Assembly: GCA_963693085.1 (NCBI GenBank)
Contig: OY856412.1
Coordinates: 1,128,364,244 to 1,128,428,243 of the forward strand
DNA: 64,000 bases
Source: Alisma plantago-aquatica
Taxonomy: Eukaryota > Streptophyta > Magnoliopsida > Alismatales > Alismataceae
Direction: 5' to 3'
Shown piece after piece: positions 1 to 11,431 of the stretch (the stretch's first letter is position 1; every line of letters starts with the position of its first letter). Made by a program: the position numbers and the translations under genes. The notes beneath the pieces were generated by a model that had not been told where the DNA came from, ran no database searches, and saw only the letters and a program-made list of their open reading frames with translations.

Positions 1-1698
1 TTCTCTCAGCATGAGCTTAACATGAGGGAACGTCGCTGGATGGAGTTAATCAAGGACTACGATTGTACAATTGATTACCATCCAGGGAAGGCCAATGTTG
101 TTGCAGATGCCTTGAGTAGGCAATCATCAACATCAACCATGGATAGAGCACAACTAAACTCTTTAGTATGCTCTAAGAGAGATATGCTTATCTCTTTAAG
201 GCAAGAAAATGTACAGTTGAAGGTGTCATTGTTAGCCGGGTTGATGGCTGAGATGCATATTAAACCTACCTTAAGAGAGCAGATTAAGGAGGCACAACAT
301 GTTGATGCTGTAGTTCAGCAGATTAGATCAGAGTATGGAAATGAGAAGCGAGATAGTTTCCATGATTCAGATGATCATGTAGCATGTTATCATGGGAGGA
401 TGATAGTGCCGGATGTGGATAACTTGAGGAAGTTAGTCCTGGAAGAAGCTCATTCTTCAATGTACGCTATGCATCCAGGGAGCACCAAGATGTATCGTAA
501 TTTAAAAGATCTGTATTGGTGGCCTAGAATGAAGAAGGATGTTGCAGAATTTGTTCTAAGGTACCTTGTGTGTCAGCAAGTTAAAGCTGAACACCAGAAG
601 CCTGCAGGAACAATGCAACCTTTACCCATACCACAGTGTAAGTGGTACCATGTGACCATGGACTTTGTTGTTGGCCTACCCATGACAAACAAAGGACATG
701 ATTCCATTTGGGTAGTTGTAGATAGGTTGACTAAGACAGCACATTTCTTACATGTCAAAACAACCTATTCTGCTGAAAGGTTATCACAGTTGTATGTGCA
801 AGAGATAGTGTGTTTGCACGGAGTTCCTGTCACAATAGTTTCTGACAGAGGTCCTCAGTTTACAAGTCGTTTTTGGGAACAGTTACACAGAGCCTTAGTC
901 ACCAAGCTAAGGTTTAGTACGACCTTTCATCCACAGACTGATGGACAGTCAGAAAGGACCATACAGACCTTAGAAGACCTGTTGAGAGCATGTGTTCTCC
1001 AGTTTACCGGAAGTTGGGATCTACACCTAAGCTTGATAGAGTTTGCCTATAACAATAGCTATCAACATAGTATTGATATGGCACCTTATGAAGCCTTGTA
1101 TGGTAGACGTTGTAGATCACCTTTGTGTTGGTTTGAGACTGGTGAGCATCAGTTGTTAGGTCCTGATCTTGTGCAGCAGACCACAAAGAAGATTAAAGTA
1201 ATACAACAACATATTAAGACTGCACAGGATAGGTAGAAATCTTATGCTGACAAGCGTCGTAGACCCTTAGAGTTCCAGGTTGGAGATAGAGTGTATCTCA
1301 AGGTCTCGCCTTGGAAAGGAGTCCTTCGTTTTGGAAGGAAAGGGAAGTTAGCTCCTAGATTTATGGGGCCTTATCCAATCATTGAATGGATTGGAAAAGT
1401 AGCCTATAAACTAGAGCTGCCACCAGAGTTACAGAGGTTACATCCTGTGTTTCACATTTCTATGCTAAAGAAATGTCACCCTGATACTGAGTCAATTCTA
1501 CAACCTATGGAGGTAGAATTGAATGATGATATATCTTATGAGGAAGGACCGGTGTCAATCCTTGATAACAGAATTAAAAAGTTAAAGAAGAAAGATATAA
1601 GCCTTGTGAAAGTTCTCTGGAACCACCGTGGTGTTGAAGAAGCCACTTGGGAACTAGAGGATGAGATGAGAAGGAAGTATCCTGCCCTTTTCTCTTAA
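1..1698 (+). pseudogene. Ty3/gypsy pol C-terminus: RNase H end, integrase, chromodomain-like tail
   Basis: The reading frame is open from base 1. Residues ~1-40 are the end of RNase H (DYHPGKANVVADALSR). The integrase zinc-finger region follows at ~150-195; one HHCC cysteine has changed, reading RYLVCQQV where the family has C-x2-C. The DDE core is intact: D in TMDFVVGLP (~residue 220), D in IVSDRGPQF (~282) and E in DGQSERT (~318). A GPY/F motif (FMGPYPI) and a chromodomain-like tail (VKVLWNHRGVEEATWE) end at a TAA. A single in-frame TAG at 1234-1236 sits where relatives have Gln in QDRQKSYAD, a one-base CAG-to-TAG change. Apart from this stop and the lost cysteine the protein looks recent. 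It would integrate the element's cDNA in the nucleus; the tail is thought to guide chromatin targeting. Confidence 0.93.
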
Positions 1699-1731
1699 TA
1701 TGTTTTATCGATTTCGGGGACGCAATCCTTG

Positions 1732-1745
1732 TAAGGGGTGGATAA
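1732..1745 (+). other. Polypurine tract of element A
   Basis: Purine-rich run (aaggggtggataa) two bases before the LTR start TGTAACATCCC and 34 bases after the pol stop. This is the expected place and composition for the plus-strand DNA primer of a Ty3/gypsy element. Confidence 0.8.
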
Positions 1746-1747
1746 TT

Positions 1748-4700
1748 TGTAACATCCCTGACCTGGGTTATGAGTTAACCCTAGGTGTTTTGCCTAATTA
1801 TGTAATTAAGATACTGGTGATTATCTTTTGGCATGTAATTAAGTTCCTAAGGAACATACTTTTCCTTTTTTGTCCCTTTTAAACAATGATTGAATTGATT
1901 GTTTTGTAATACAGGGACCTATGTGCAATTTACCCAGTTAGAAGGGTTAACTTGCAATTTTCACATGTTGAGATGTTCCTCTAATGTTGAGACATCATTA
2001 GAATGATTATGGTAAAGTTTGGGGATTTCCCAAGCTTGAGCACCAAGGTGCAGCTGTGGAAGCAATCCCTGTGCTTGAAACCCTAAATTGGAGTAAAGTG
2101 CAATTTACCCAATTTGAGGGGTGAAACTTGTAAAATACACCATCTAAAATATCTTTTATAACTTTTGTCATCATTTAGAGTATAAATGATGAAGAGGGCA
2201 CTTCATTTGAATAATCATATAATAAATAACACCTTTGTGATTGAATAATCAAGGTGTATGTATAATAGCCCTTTTATGTGTATGCTTTAGTGATGGGTTG
2301 ATCCTCTTTGCCTTCATTTCTTGACGTTAGAAGAAGGTTGTCCTTAGAAATAAGAAGAAGGGACGAGCAAAGAAGAAAAGGAGGGACTTAGTTGAAAGTG
2401 AGGAAAACTTATGTGCCTATGTTGAAATTCCACCCAAGTATATAAGCCCTTTTCCTCACTTAGCAAAGGAATGTTTCTTTCGTTCCCTTCATTGTTCCCC
2501 CTTGCTCAACTGACTAAGGAGAGCTCAGGAGCACAAGAGAACGACCAGGGGAGTGCAAGGTAGGTTTGGATCCTTCCTTTTTCTCGAATTCATGGATGAA
2601 ACTCAGATTCAAGGTCAAATTCATGGCTAGCTCACTTAGCTCTATCTTTCTAGCCATCTCTTTCCAACTTTTCCTTGGAGAATTCACCTTGGCCGACCTG
2701 TGGAGCTCAAAGACACCATTAAAGCTTGGAGCTCAAGGAACAACCTTTAGGCGGGTTTTATAACTCTAAACCTTATGCTTTGATTATACATTTTTTCTAT
2801 GCATATAGTTGCTAGTTCTTCTTCTTTCCTATCTTCCCTTGCATCCTTGCAAGTAAAATTCGTGAAAAACTGCTTCTGTTCTTGAGATAGAAGATAAGGG
2901 CGTTAATTCCTATGCTTATCCACGGATTTCCACTTTACTAAATGGTCCTAACCAATTGCCCATGCGGTTTGCACAACCGTTTGGTGGGCAAACGGTTTCA
3001 GGGTCGCATATAGGAAAATGGTCTCCAAGACCGTTTGGTCCAGTTTACCAAGCGACAACCGTATGGGAATCCTGTTCCTAATTATGTAGGCTGATCACCC
3101 ACAAAAATTTAGGGGTTAACTCCAAAGGAATCGTGAGATATAAGCAAATCAATTAGCAAATCCAATTGAATTAAGTCCTGTTTTTCAATCTATTTAATTT
3201 GCCCTTTTTGGGAAAACGGTCTCAAGACCGTTTAAGATGGTTTACCAAGCATTGACCGTTTTAAATTACTGTTCATAATAATGTTTATTAATGACTCACC
3301 AAATTTGATGGCTTAATTCAAAATGAGTCATGAGTTGAAGGCTAATCAATAGGGAAAACCCTAATTGAAATCAGTGCTGAATTTCCAATGAGTAATTAGT
3401 GATTTTGGGTTGGTTAGCCCAAACGGTCTCAAGACCATTTGGGGAATCATCCAAACGGTCTCAAGACCGTTTGGGGATCACCCAAGACCGTTTAGAGGTC
3501 TGGGGTCAAGTATAGTTGACCAATTAAAGGTCCAAAGGTACCAAATCATATTGCAATTAAGTATTGATGTGATGATCAACTCAATAGATCCAACCTTGAT
3601 GAATTTTCACTAGAGTCCAAAGATTGGATGGGCAAACGGTCTCAAGACCGTTTGGAACTCATCCAAACGGTCTCAATACCGTTTGGTGTCAACCCAAGAC
3701 CGTTTGGAGGTCTAGGGTTAAGGTAATTTGATCAATTGAGAGCCCAATTACAATGGGTTATTGAAATAATCAAATTGCTGATTTGTGACTTAATCAAGGC
3801 TCAACCCCTATCAAATCAACTTAGTTTTTTATGATTTCTTGGGCAAACGGTCTCAAGACCGTTTGGAGGTCATCCAAATGATCTCAAGACCGTTTGGGCC
3901 AAGTTTGGGCCCAATTAGAGGTCAATTGATAGGTTCAACTTTGAAATGATTCACATTGTTGAATATTGATGACCATCCGATTTGAAACCCTAATTGAGAT
4001 GGAATTAACCCTAATTGGCTTTCAATTGAGGGTTAATTTGGTGTCAATTTGATTGAGGCTCATCCTAATTGACTCAATTTATAAGTGGTTAACATGGCTT
4101 TGGCCAATTGAGGGCTTCAACATACTTAATCATAAACATTTGTAACTTTTGAACCATGTTGGAGGTCCAAACGGTTTGAGCCCATTTGGACCAAACGGTC
4201 TCAAGACCGTTTGGGTCCAAACGGTCTCAAGACCGTTTGGGCTCAAATGATCTCAAGGTCATTTGGACCAATCGATCTCAAGACCGTTTGGGTCCAAACA
4301 GTCTCAAGACCGTTTGGGCTCAAACGATCTCAAGGTCGTTTGGACCAATCGATCTCAAGACAAGTTGATCAAACAGTTTCAAACCACATAAGCTCAAACG
4401 GTTTGGGAAGTCAACCTTTCCAAACAGTCAACGCACCCAAACGGTTTGGGAAAACGACCTTGAGGTCATGCGGTCTTGGAGTCAAACCTAGCAAACGGTC
4501 AACGCACCCAAACGGTTTCAAACCGTTTGGTGGTTGAAGGTTGAAACCGTTTGGAGGTTTTCAAGGTTATTTATACATAATCACTTGAAGTTGTAATTGG
4601 TTCAATGGTGATCTAATCTAAACCCTAATGGTAGCTTAGAACATTAAGGGACTAAGTGATTAATGAATTGACCCATGATGGTGATCATGAGGTAAATTAC

Positions 4701-6790
4701 CAAAATACCCTTGAGGGGTTTAATTGAGTAATACCTTTTTCTAATAAAACCCTAATCACATGTTAATGATGTTTTGGCTTATGCTAGTCAATGAGGGCTT
4801 AACCCAACCTGATCTAGAGTGGTGTTATCACCATCTACTAGTAAGAAGAGAGAGAAAGTATCATAAGAGAGAGATAGTACCCTTTTATAGTGGAAACTTA
4901 AGTAAAGTACCTTCAATACACATGAATGTGCATGATTAGGGTATGATCCACCTATGTGAGATCATGGAAACCCTAATTATGATGTTTAGTGAATTTTAAT
5001 CTTATCTAGGAGCTTTAATGATGATGTTTCTCATACATGATGATGATGAGTTCAATTCTCCATGAGGTGAATAGTAAACCCTAATTCTAGGGTGAGGACA
5101 TGTATTGTGAATAGTAAACCCTGATTGATGAATATTGGGGAACTTGACTCTTCTAAGAGTTTGAAAGTGTAACTTCTAGAATGAATTGTTTACTGTTATC
5201 AATTGAATTAACCATGCAGGTTGTCATGAGATGATGATCATATCCAGGTATGGATTATGAAACTATATTCATTGAAAGCATGCTTAAGCTTTATGAATAG
5301 TGATATATCCTGATGCTTTGTCAATGGCAACTTATGGATTAAAATGGGCTGTGAGAGCCATAATTACCATCAAGGTCATGCTTTAGAGATTACTTGTGAT
5401 GAATGTATTGAGAAATGATGATTGATGAGAGTTAGGCTTGTTACATTTAGTATTCTCCTTTCATAGCTGTTATGCTAATGTTATTGTTTGAAGAACAATG
5501 TATGATATTAAAAGAATACTGAATGTACCTAACTAATCAAGTGTAATGTAGAGCCCTGATCATAGATCCATCATTGTCAGAGATCAAATGATGGTGAAAC
5601 ACGTTTTCCTAAGGGAACTCCTGGATCACATACTTTTGAGTATGTGGGGTATATGGATGTGTAGAACCTTACATCCTAGTGTAGGTGTTTGATGTAGATG
5701 TGTAATCCATCAATCCTTCACTATAATCCCATACTGTATCAGTGGATGGTAAACATGAAACCTCCTGATGATGAAGAAAGCACAGATATCTGTATCAATG
5801 GAAGATAAACATGAAATCTCTTGATGACGAAGAGAGTACAGAACGCCACTGTAACTCTAAAATAGCGAAGGACCAGATTACCCTGGTAAGCTATTATAGT
5901 AGAGGCACGAGATGTCCTACAAGTAATCCTCTTACTGACTGAGGAAGGTGAAGGTCATGAGAATCCGGCTCTTTCGATGACCTAGTATGATACCGAGGCA
6001 CTTCGCAGTGATTGGTTGGAGTATGAGTGGTAAACCTCATCTCCACAGGGCATAAAAGTAATGTTCGAAAAACATAATCCACAGCGTAGTACACCTGTTA
6101 GAGATAACTACGAGTTGATTGATTGATGTTACACTGTATAGTGCAAATGTCTTCATATTTCATAACTGTTGAACTCATGCTTACTATTATATCTGATGTT
6201 GAATACTTTGAAGCTTTTACTGCTTAAGTTATTATTTGAGATGTTATTATAAAGCTTCTGGCGCAGAGTTATAACTCTCGCTGGGACAATTATGTAAAAT
6301 TGTCTCACCTCGTAGACTTCAACTTTTTAGGTGGACGTCGAGGACGGAGGAACAGGTCTACAGGTGACCAGTCTCAGCAGCAGCAGCACCAGGGGCAGCA
6401 GTAAAATCTCAGGTGGAGATTTAGCCTGCCATGTGGTGTAGTTAGAGTCAGTCCTATGTGTCCTCTATACTCTCAGGTCTTGGAGTCTTTTGGTCTGAGA
6501 TTTTGGTTATGAGTTCTTGAGATTTTGTATCATGTTGTATATAATTACTCAAGAAGTAATTATATGAGATGTAAACAGTTTATCTCCTTTTATGAAGGAA
6601 GTTTTATGGTTTCAATGCTTTATCTCAAAAAGTTTTATATTCCGCTGATTTTTTGTATTCCGCTGCTAATCGAATCGCTTCCGCTAAGTTTAAATCATGT
6701 TTATATCGTGGTTTGGAGATCAGAGCCCACAATGCATATGCATGTTTGGCCTAGTTTGAGATGTTTAACCCTCACATCTATTCCGCTGCT
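1748..6790 (+). repeat. 3' LTR of element A (right end uncertain)
   Basis: It begins TGTAACATCCC directly after the polypurine tract. The body is AT-rich, has no coding frame and contains the palindrome array at 2.96-4.56 kb and many AAACCCTAA-type teloboxes (for example near 2083, 3363, 3986, 4621, 4748, 4972 and 5087). At 6125-6133 the sequence GATGTTACA is the exact inverse of the LTR start and is one possible end (4,386 bp). The sequence after it still looks LTR-like until copia sequence starts near 6790. Without the 5' LTR the end cannot be fixed. Confidence 0.6.
2960..4560. repeat. Array of 24-bp palindromes inside LTR A
   Basis: A motif made of arm CCAAACGGTCT, spacer CA and the exact reverse complement of the arm recurs through this stretch. 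Perfect or trimmed-perfect copies lie at 3451-3474, 3633-3654, 3844-3865, 4191-4214 and 4217-4240. Near-perfect copies lie at 3213-3233, 3420-3442, 3663-3686, 3874-3897, 4268-4291 and 4294-4317, with many half-sites (AGACCGTTTGG, AAACGGTTT). From 4191 to ~4345 the units are packed with a 26-bp period and a ~77-bp higher-order repeat of three units. Two units (4244-4265, 4321-4342) carry changes in both arms that keep the pairing. Confidence 0.93.
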
Positions 6791-7340
6791 ACATATGAAC
6801 CACCATCGAAAATGGCTGAGGCAGCCAGGGGCCGTGGTCGTAGGTGTGGCCAATGCATAAAAAGTACTTATAGTGGCAAGTTGGGTCGCACTGAAGAAGT
6901 CTTCCACTCAAAGCATGGCTATACAACAAACTATGGGAGAGGACATGACAGGGGCTCTGCCCATATTTCTCAAGCACCAACCCACATTGGCCAAGCATCT
7001 ACCCTGATAATTGGTCATGTACCTCCACCACATGCATCCTCTTAAAATTCTCATGTCTCATTATCCAATTAGGTTTATGAACAACTTCTCCAAGGTTCCT
7101 AATATTATGGGGTTCTCCCATCCACAACAGTGTTATAGTTTCTACCTCTTTATAATGGCAAGTCAGGTATTTACCTACTGTAAGTTCTTCTTCTCGCCTA
7201 GCCACCACTTCTCAAGGTAACTTTGGATCATCCATGCTTGCTTCCAGTTCTAACTGGATTATGGATTCAGGTGCGACACAACATATGACTGGTATGCCCC
7301 ATCTTCTAACTACATCCGATTCATTTTTCCTCACTCCTCT
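6790..7340 (+). pseudogene. Copia copy 1: gag zinc-knuckle region and protease
   Basis: At 6800-6930 the translation reads like the gag zinc-knuckle region of plant copia elements (GKLGRTEEVFHSKHGY, family form CxxCGKLGHTEEVC), with most metal-binding Cys/His lost. A glycine/arginine-rich stretch follows (NYGRGHDRG). At 7253-7300 the aspartic protease active site is clear: NWIMDSGATQHMTG, matching the family D-S-G-A-T-x-H-M. The frame is broken between the two parts by a stop at 7045 and shifts. The N-terminal part of gag and the 5' LTR are missing. It is a dead fragment. Confidence 0.75.
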
Positions 7341-7519
7341 ATCATTATGGGGGATTGGTCAGTTAAATGAGTAACTTAGTGTGGCACTGTTCCTATTTCT
7401 TCCAAAATCAAGTTGAATGTTGTCCACTTTTTTCCAAACTTTAAATACAATTTGATGTCTGTTCTATTGATTCTCTCAAATGTTTTGTAACTTTTAATCC
7501 ATCCAGTTTTCTTTCATAG

Positions 7520-8500
7520 GATTGGAGGAATTTGACGATGATTGGGCATGAAGTACACTCTGGTGATCTCTACTATTTTCCACCCCACCCTCCAGCCGAC
7601 CAGAAGCCCTTCTTTCCTCCAGGCCACTTCAGTTGCATCTAAGTCATGTACATTTACCTTTAGATAAGATTAAACTAGTAGATAGTTCTTTATCTTAGAG
7701 TTCTTCTATTCAGTGTAATGCCTGTTAGCTCAGGAAACACCATCGTGTGTCCTTCCTGGTTTGTATCCATAAACAATCATCTCCTATTTTAACTTAGTTC
7801 ATATTGATGTGCGTGGTCCATTCCAAACTACTAGTTACAATGGCTATAGCTTTTTTTTTTACTTTGTGGAATATTTTGGTAGAATGGCATGGATTTACTT
7901 ATTCGAACGCGTGACAAAGTCTTTACATTAATTTTCAAGTTTCACAGGTTAGTTTCAGTTTAGTTTTCAACATCTGTTAAGATTATTTGCACCAACACCC
8001 TTGAATGTACCATTAAGGTTGTCATCTTCTTTTGTCATGACGTAGGGATGATTCACCAATGCTCATGCATATACTCTCCACAACAAAACGACATTGACGA
8101 GTGTAAAAATTATCATTTACTTGATGTTACACACTCTCTTCTCGTTCATGCCAATTTTCCTAAGTCTTTTTGGTCTGATGATGTCCTCACGGCTTGCTTT
8201 CTTATCAATCACCAACCTTACTATGTTCTTAGGAACTATAATCCCTTTTTCATTATTTACCCTCAATCCACATCGATCCTTCTACCACCTTGGGTTTACG
8301 GTTGTGTCATCTTCATTCATAATTTTGATTTCAAGGCCGACAAGCTTTTTTTCTTAGCTATCCGGATGATATTTCTTGGTTATCCTTTGACTCAAAAAGG
8401 ATACAAATGTCTTGATCGTATTTTTGGAAGAATCTATATCTCTGTGGATGTCACCTTTCATGAGGATGAAATATTATTTTTATCATCCTCACCCCCATTG
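7520..8500 (+). pseudogene. Copia copy 1: pre-integrase and integrase region
   Basis: The stretch starts with a GAG-pre-integrase-like motif (DWRNLTMIGHEVHSGDLYYF). Integrase pieces follow: a core around 7810-7900 (YNGYSFFF, VEYFGRMAWIYLF), then a long piece from 8048 with IYSPQQNDIDECKN in place of the family's SPQQNGVAERKN (the catalytic Glu-Arg part reads Asp-Glu), and LPPWVYGCVIFIHN and IFLGYPLTQKGYKCLD from the copia integrase C-terminus. Several frameshifts separate the pieces. The 8048-8896 frame runs from integrase into the start of RT without a stop. Confidence 0.85.
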
Positions 8501-8739
8501 ATTATACTAATACTATGGTCTCATTACCTGATCCATTCATCCCACCTACACCACCAACATCCACAACACCACATGGAAGATAAGCTAGTGGCTGCATCTG
8601 CATCATCATCACCGGTTCCCGACCAATCCAATCTGTCGGTGGCATTATGCATAGGTATACACTCTTGCACTATCAATCATCCCCTTTCTAACACTTGTTG
8701 TCTATCATGTCTTTCTTCTTCTACCGATTCCTTTTCTAC

Positions 8740-10290
8740 TTCCCTAGACACGACATATGTTCCTAAGTGTCTAGCAGATGAACTGTGCCATCCTGGATGG
8801 AAAACTGCCATTATGGAAGAAATGAGGGCTCTCCATGAAAATAAGACATGGGATCTTGCCACTGCACCAGTAGACAAAAATATCATAGTTTGTTGATGGA
8901 TTTTCTCTATAAAGCCTAAGTCAGATGGATCTGTTGAATGACTCAAGGAGCGCCTGGTGGCCAAAGGATTTACCCAAACCTATGGCATGAATTACTTTGA
9001 GACATTATCTCCGGTGACAAGGATTGCCTTCATCCGCATCATTATCTCCCGTGTAGCTCACCTTGACTGGCCTCTTTACCAGCTCGACATCAAGAATGCT
9101 TTTCTTTATAGAGATCTCTTGGAAGAAGTTTGCATGCATCAACTTCCTCAGTTTGTTGTCGAGGGGGAGGATTCTCACAATGTGTGTCATCTTTGACGAT
9201 CTGTCTACAGCCTCAAGTAGTTTCTAAGGGCCTGGTTCAACAAGTTAAGCAGTGCCCTAACACAACTTAACTTTTGAAGATCAACCACAAACCACTCATT
9301 ATTCTTTTCTAAGTCCTCCAAAGCCCATGTTCTTATTGTTGTCTATGTTGACGACGTCATCATCAACGATGATGATATGATTGGGATATCCCAGCAAAAG
9401 TAGTATTTACATGCACATTTTCATACAAAATACTTGGGCACCTTCCGATACTTCCTAGGAATCAAAATCCTCCGCTCAGCTTCAGGGATTAGTCTGTCTC
9501 AAGGATGCTGTCTTGGACCTACTTTAAGAGACCAACATGGTAGAATCCAAACCTATCTCTCCCTCGATGGACTATCATACAAAGCCTATACATGAAGGAG
9601 ATATCTTTATTGATCCATATAAGTATCGCCATATAGTCAGAAAATTGATTTACTTGACTATTACTCAACTAGGTATTACCTATGTTGTTGGGGTAGTCAA
9701 CCAACACATGAGTGCACCACTCCAGGTCCACTAGTCTAGCATTTGGTGCATTCTTAGCTATATTAAGAATGCTCTAGGACGAGGATTACTGTATAAACGT
9801 CCAAAATCCAAGGTAATCTTTGTCTCCAAATATGTAGATGCATATTGGGTTGATGATACTAAAGACCGACGATCCATTTCTGGTTGTTGTATCATGATTG
9901 ACACTCACCCAATTTCTTGGAGGAGTAAAAAATAGGTAGTGGTAGCTCGCTCCAGCATTGAGGCAGAATATTAGGCTATGACCCATGCATGTTGTGATCT
10001 ACAGTGGGTTCAGTCCATCTTGACCATGTTTGGCATTCCTTTTCAAACTCCAGCTAGTACATACTATGACAACCAGACAACTATACACATAGCTAATAAT
10101 CCATTCTTCCATGAGAGATGAAAAGACATTGAAGTTGACTGCTATTTTGCGTGAAACCTAGTCAAAGCCAAATAGATCATCACTACTCACATAAAGACAT
10201 GTGATCAAGTGGCATCCATCCTTACTAAACATCTTCCTCCTTTATTCAAGTATATGGGCATCAAGTTGGAACTTCAAAATATTTATTCTC
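8740..10290 (+). pseudogene. Copia copy 1: reverse transcriptase and RNase H
   Basis: RT begins with WKTAIMEEMRALHENKTWDL and continues LKERLVAKGFTQTYGMNYFETLSPV, the palm segment YQLDIKNAFLYRDLLEEV, and the catalytic YVDDVII (family YVDDII) at ~9346-9366. RNase H is seen from ~9720: GRGLLYKR, WRSKK-stop-VVVARSSIEAEY-stop-AMT, YDNQTTIHIANNPFFHER and LTKHLPP. Nonsense codons interrupt it at 8894, 9194, 9217 and in RNase H, plus a frameshift near 9530. Many stops are one-step changes from CAG or CGA. The copy cannot make an active polymerase. Confidence 0.88.
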
Positions 10291-10305
10291 CAACTTGAGG
10301 GGGCA
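10290..10305 (+). other. Polypurine tract of copia copy 1
   Basis: The run ending ttgagggggca, directly before TGTTAATATAT, is the usual copia plus-strand primer and LTR junction. The same junction occurs at 25080-25093 in copy 2. Confidence 0.75.
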
Positions 10306-10549
10306 TGTTAATATATAATTTTAGTATTGTATCCACTAATTTTAAATACTTCTATCTACATTTATAAATATTATGTATTAATAAAATATAATATTATGTT
10401 ATTATTTTATTATGTTCATTTATTATTTAAAATATATGGTTATTTGTATATATAAGTTAATGTAGATTATGTTCATTTAGTGATTTAACATATATATGTA
10501 TTTATATAACGTACATGGTATCATAATTAAAATAAAAAATAAAAAAAAA

Positions 10550-10696
10550 CAATACGTCCTCTTTGGGGACGCATTGCTTTGCTGGAGGCAATGTGTCCCC
10601 ATTGGCGACATATTGCTTTTTAAAGTAGCAATGTGTCTCCCGAGGGGATGCATTGGTCCCACCAGGAGCAATGTGTCCTCTTTGGGGACGTATTGC
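10550..10696. repeat. Four-unit hairpin array, ~39-bp period
   Basis: Four successive imperfect inverted repeats start at 10550, 10588, 10628 and 10668. Each pairs a left arm like GCAATGTGTCC with a right arm like GGACGCATTGC around a short loop. Loop and arm sequences differ between units while pairing is mostly kept. Confidence 0.8.
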
Positions 10697-11078
10697 CTCA
10701 GAAATGTGCCATTTTGGGAATTAAGTTTTGAATCGTGCCATTTTGGTAATTAAAATGTCCAAACGTGCTATTTAGGTTTTTTTTATTTCAGCCAAATGAT
10801 TTTTATGCCGAGACATACTCGTATCGCTATCTATGTGCTTTGACGTTGTGATCGTGTCTGTGTACTTCTAATCGCCTGAAACAACAGTAAAAGAAAAAGG
10901 TAAAAAAGCAAGACAAAAACATCATTCTGAATTATAAAACACCAAATTAAAAAAGGGGCAAAACTTTTTTCCTCTCCATATGGTTCACCTAATCCGCATG
11001 TCTGAGTGTTTTTCTTAAAATTTAGAGATTTTTATTCATCTATCCTAGCGTGTAATTAATCAGACCACTTTTTGTTTC

Positions 11079-11200
11079 CTACTGAGATCCTTTCCGGTAG
11101 CATCACTCTTTTTTCTACCGAGTTTCATTATGGTAGTACTGCATATCGAGTTCCATTTTGATAGTGCACTCCTCTTTCTACAGAGTTTTCATTCTGACAG
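11079..11200. repeat. Second short hairpin array, ~33-bp period
   Basis: Four diverged units at 11079-11100, 11115-11136, 11144-11164 and 11178-11200. Each has a left arm like CTACCGAG and a right arm like TGGTAG around a T-rich loop, followed by a CT-rich linker. Divergence is high, so the boundaries are approximate. Confidence 0.55.
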
Positions 11201-11431
11201 TATTTATGTTCTATTCTTTATACCGTTCTACATACCGATATTTTTACTTTTTGTTTATATCGTGCTAAATTCCAATATTTTTCTTTTTGTTTGTAATGTG
11301 TCATTATATCTGATACTTTACTCATCTCTTTATGGGTGATGTTGCTAAGCTAACTATTGTTTATAACAATATGCCGCACATGTCTACTGTTAAACTTAAT
11401 GATAATTTTTTTTATAGATGAATGTTGTCCA

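Larger units (their letters stand above)
1..6790 (+). mobile_element. Element A: 3' part of a Ty3/gypsy chromovirus
   Basis: The window opens inside the polyprotein of a Ty3/gypsy LTR retrotransposon and runs through its polypurine tract into a very long 3' LTR. The 5' LTR, gag, protease and most of RT-RNase H lie before the window. The integrase with GPY/F and a chromodomain-like tail, and an LTR starting TGTAACATCCC, are typical of the Tekay/Del group of chromoviruses; that lineage call is an inference. The right end is uncertain: the sequence keeps an LTR-like character (repeated 'ttccgctg' words) until copia-derived sequence begins near 6790, so the LTR may be truncated there. Confidence 0.8.
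10306..11431. other. AT-rich spacer between the two copia copies
   Basis: It starts with the first 11 bases of a copia LTR (TGTTAATATAT), but the next ~200 bases do not match the LTR at 25094. At 10511-10524 the string ACA-TGGTATCAT resembles an LTR end followed by a damaged methionine-tRNA primer site. Two arrays of short hairpins (10550-10696 and 11079-11200) lie inside. No coding frame of note is seen. It may be a diverged shared LTR plus unrelated inserted DNA; this is unresolved. Confidence 0.5.

Noticed and set aside
2960..4560. CRISPR-like array of palindromic repeats
   Set aside because: Spacing is irregular, spacers are not unique equal-length segments, there are no cas genes, and it lies inside a plant LTR.
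6125..6133. GATGTTACA as the definite end of LTR A
   Set aside because: It is the exact inverse of the LTR start, but the following ~650 bases keep LTR-like character and no target duplication can be tested; kept only as an alternative.
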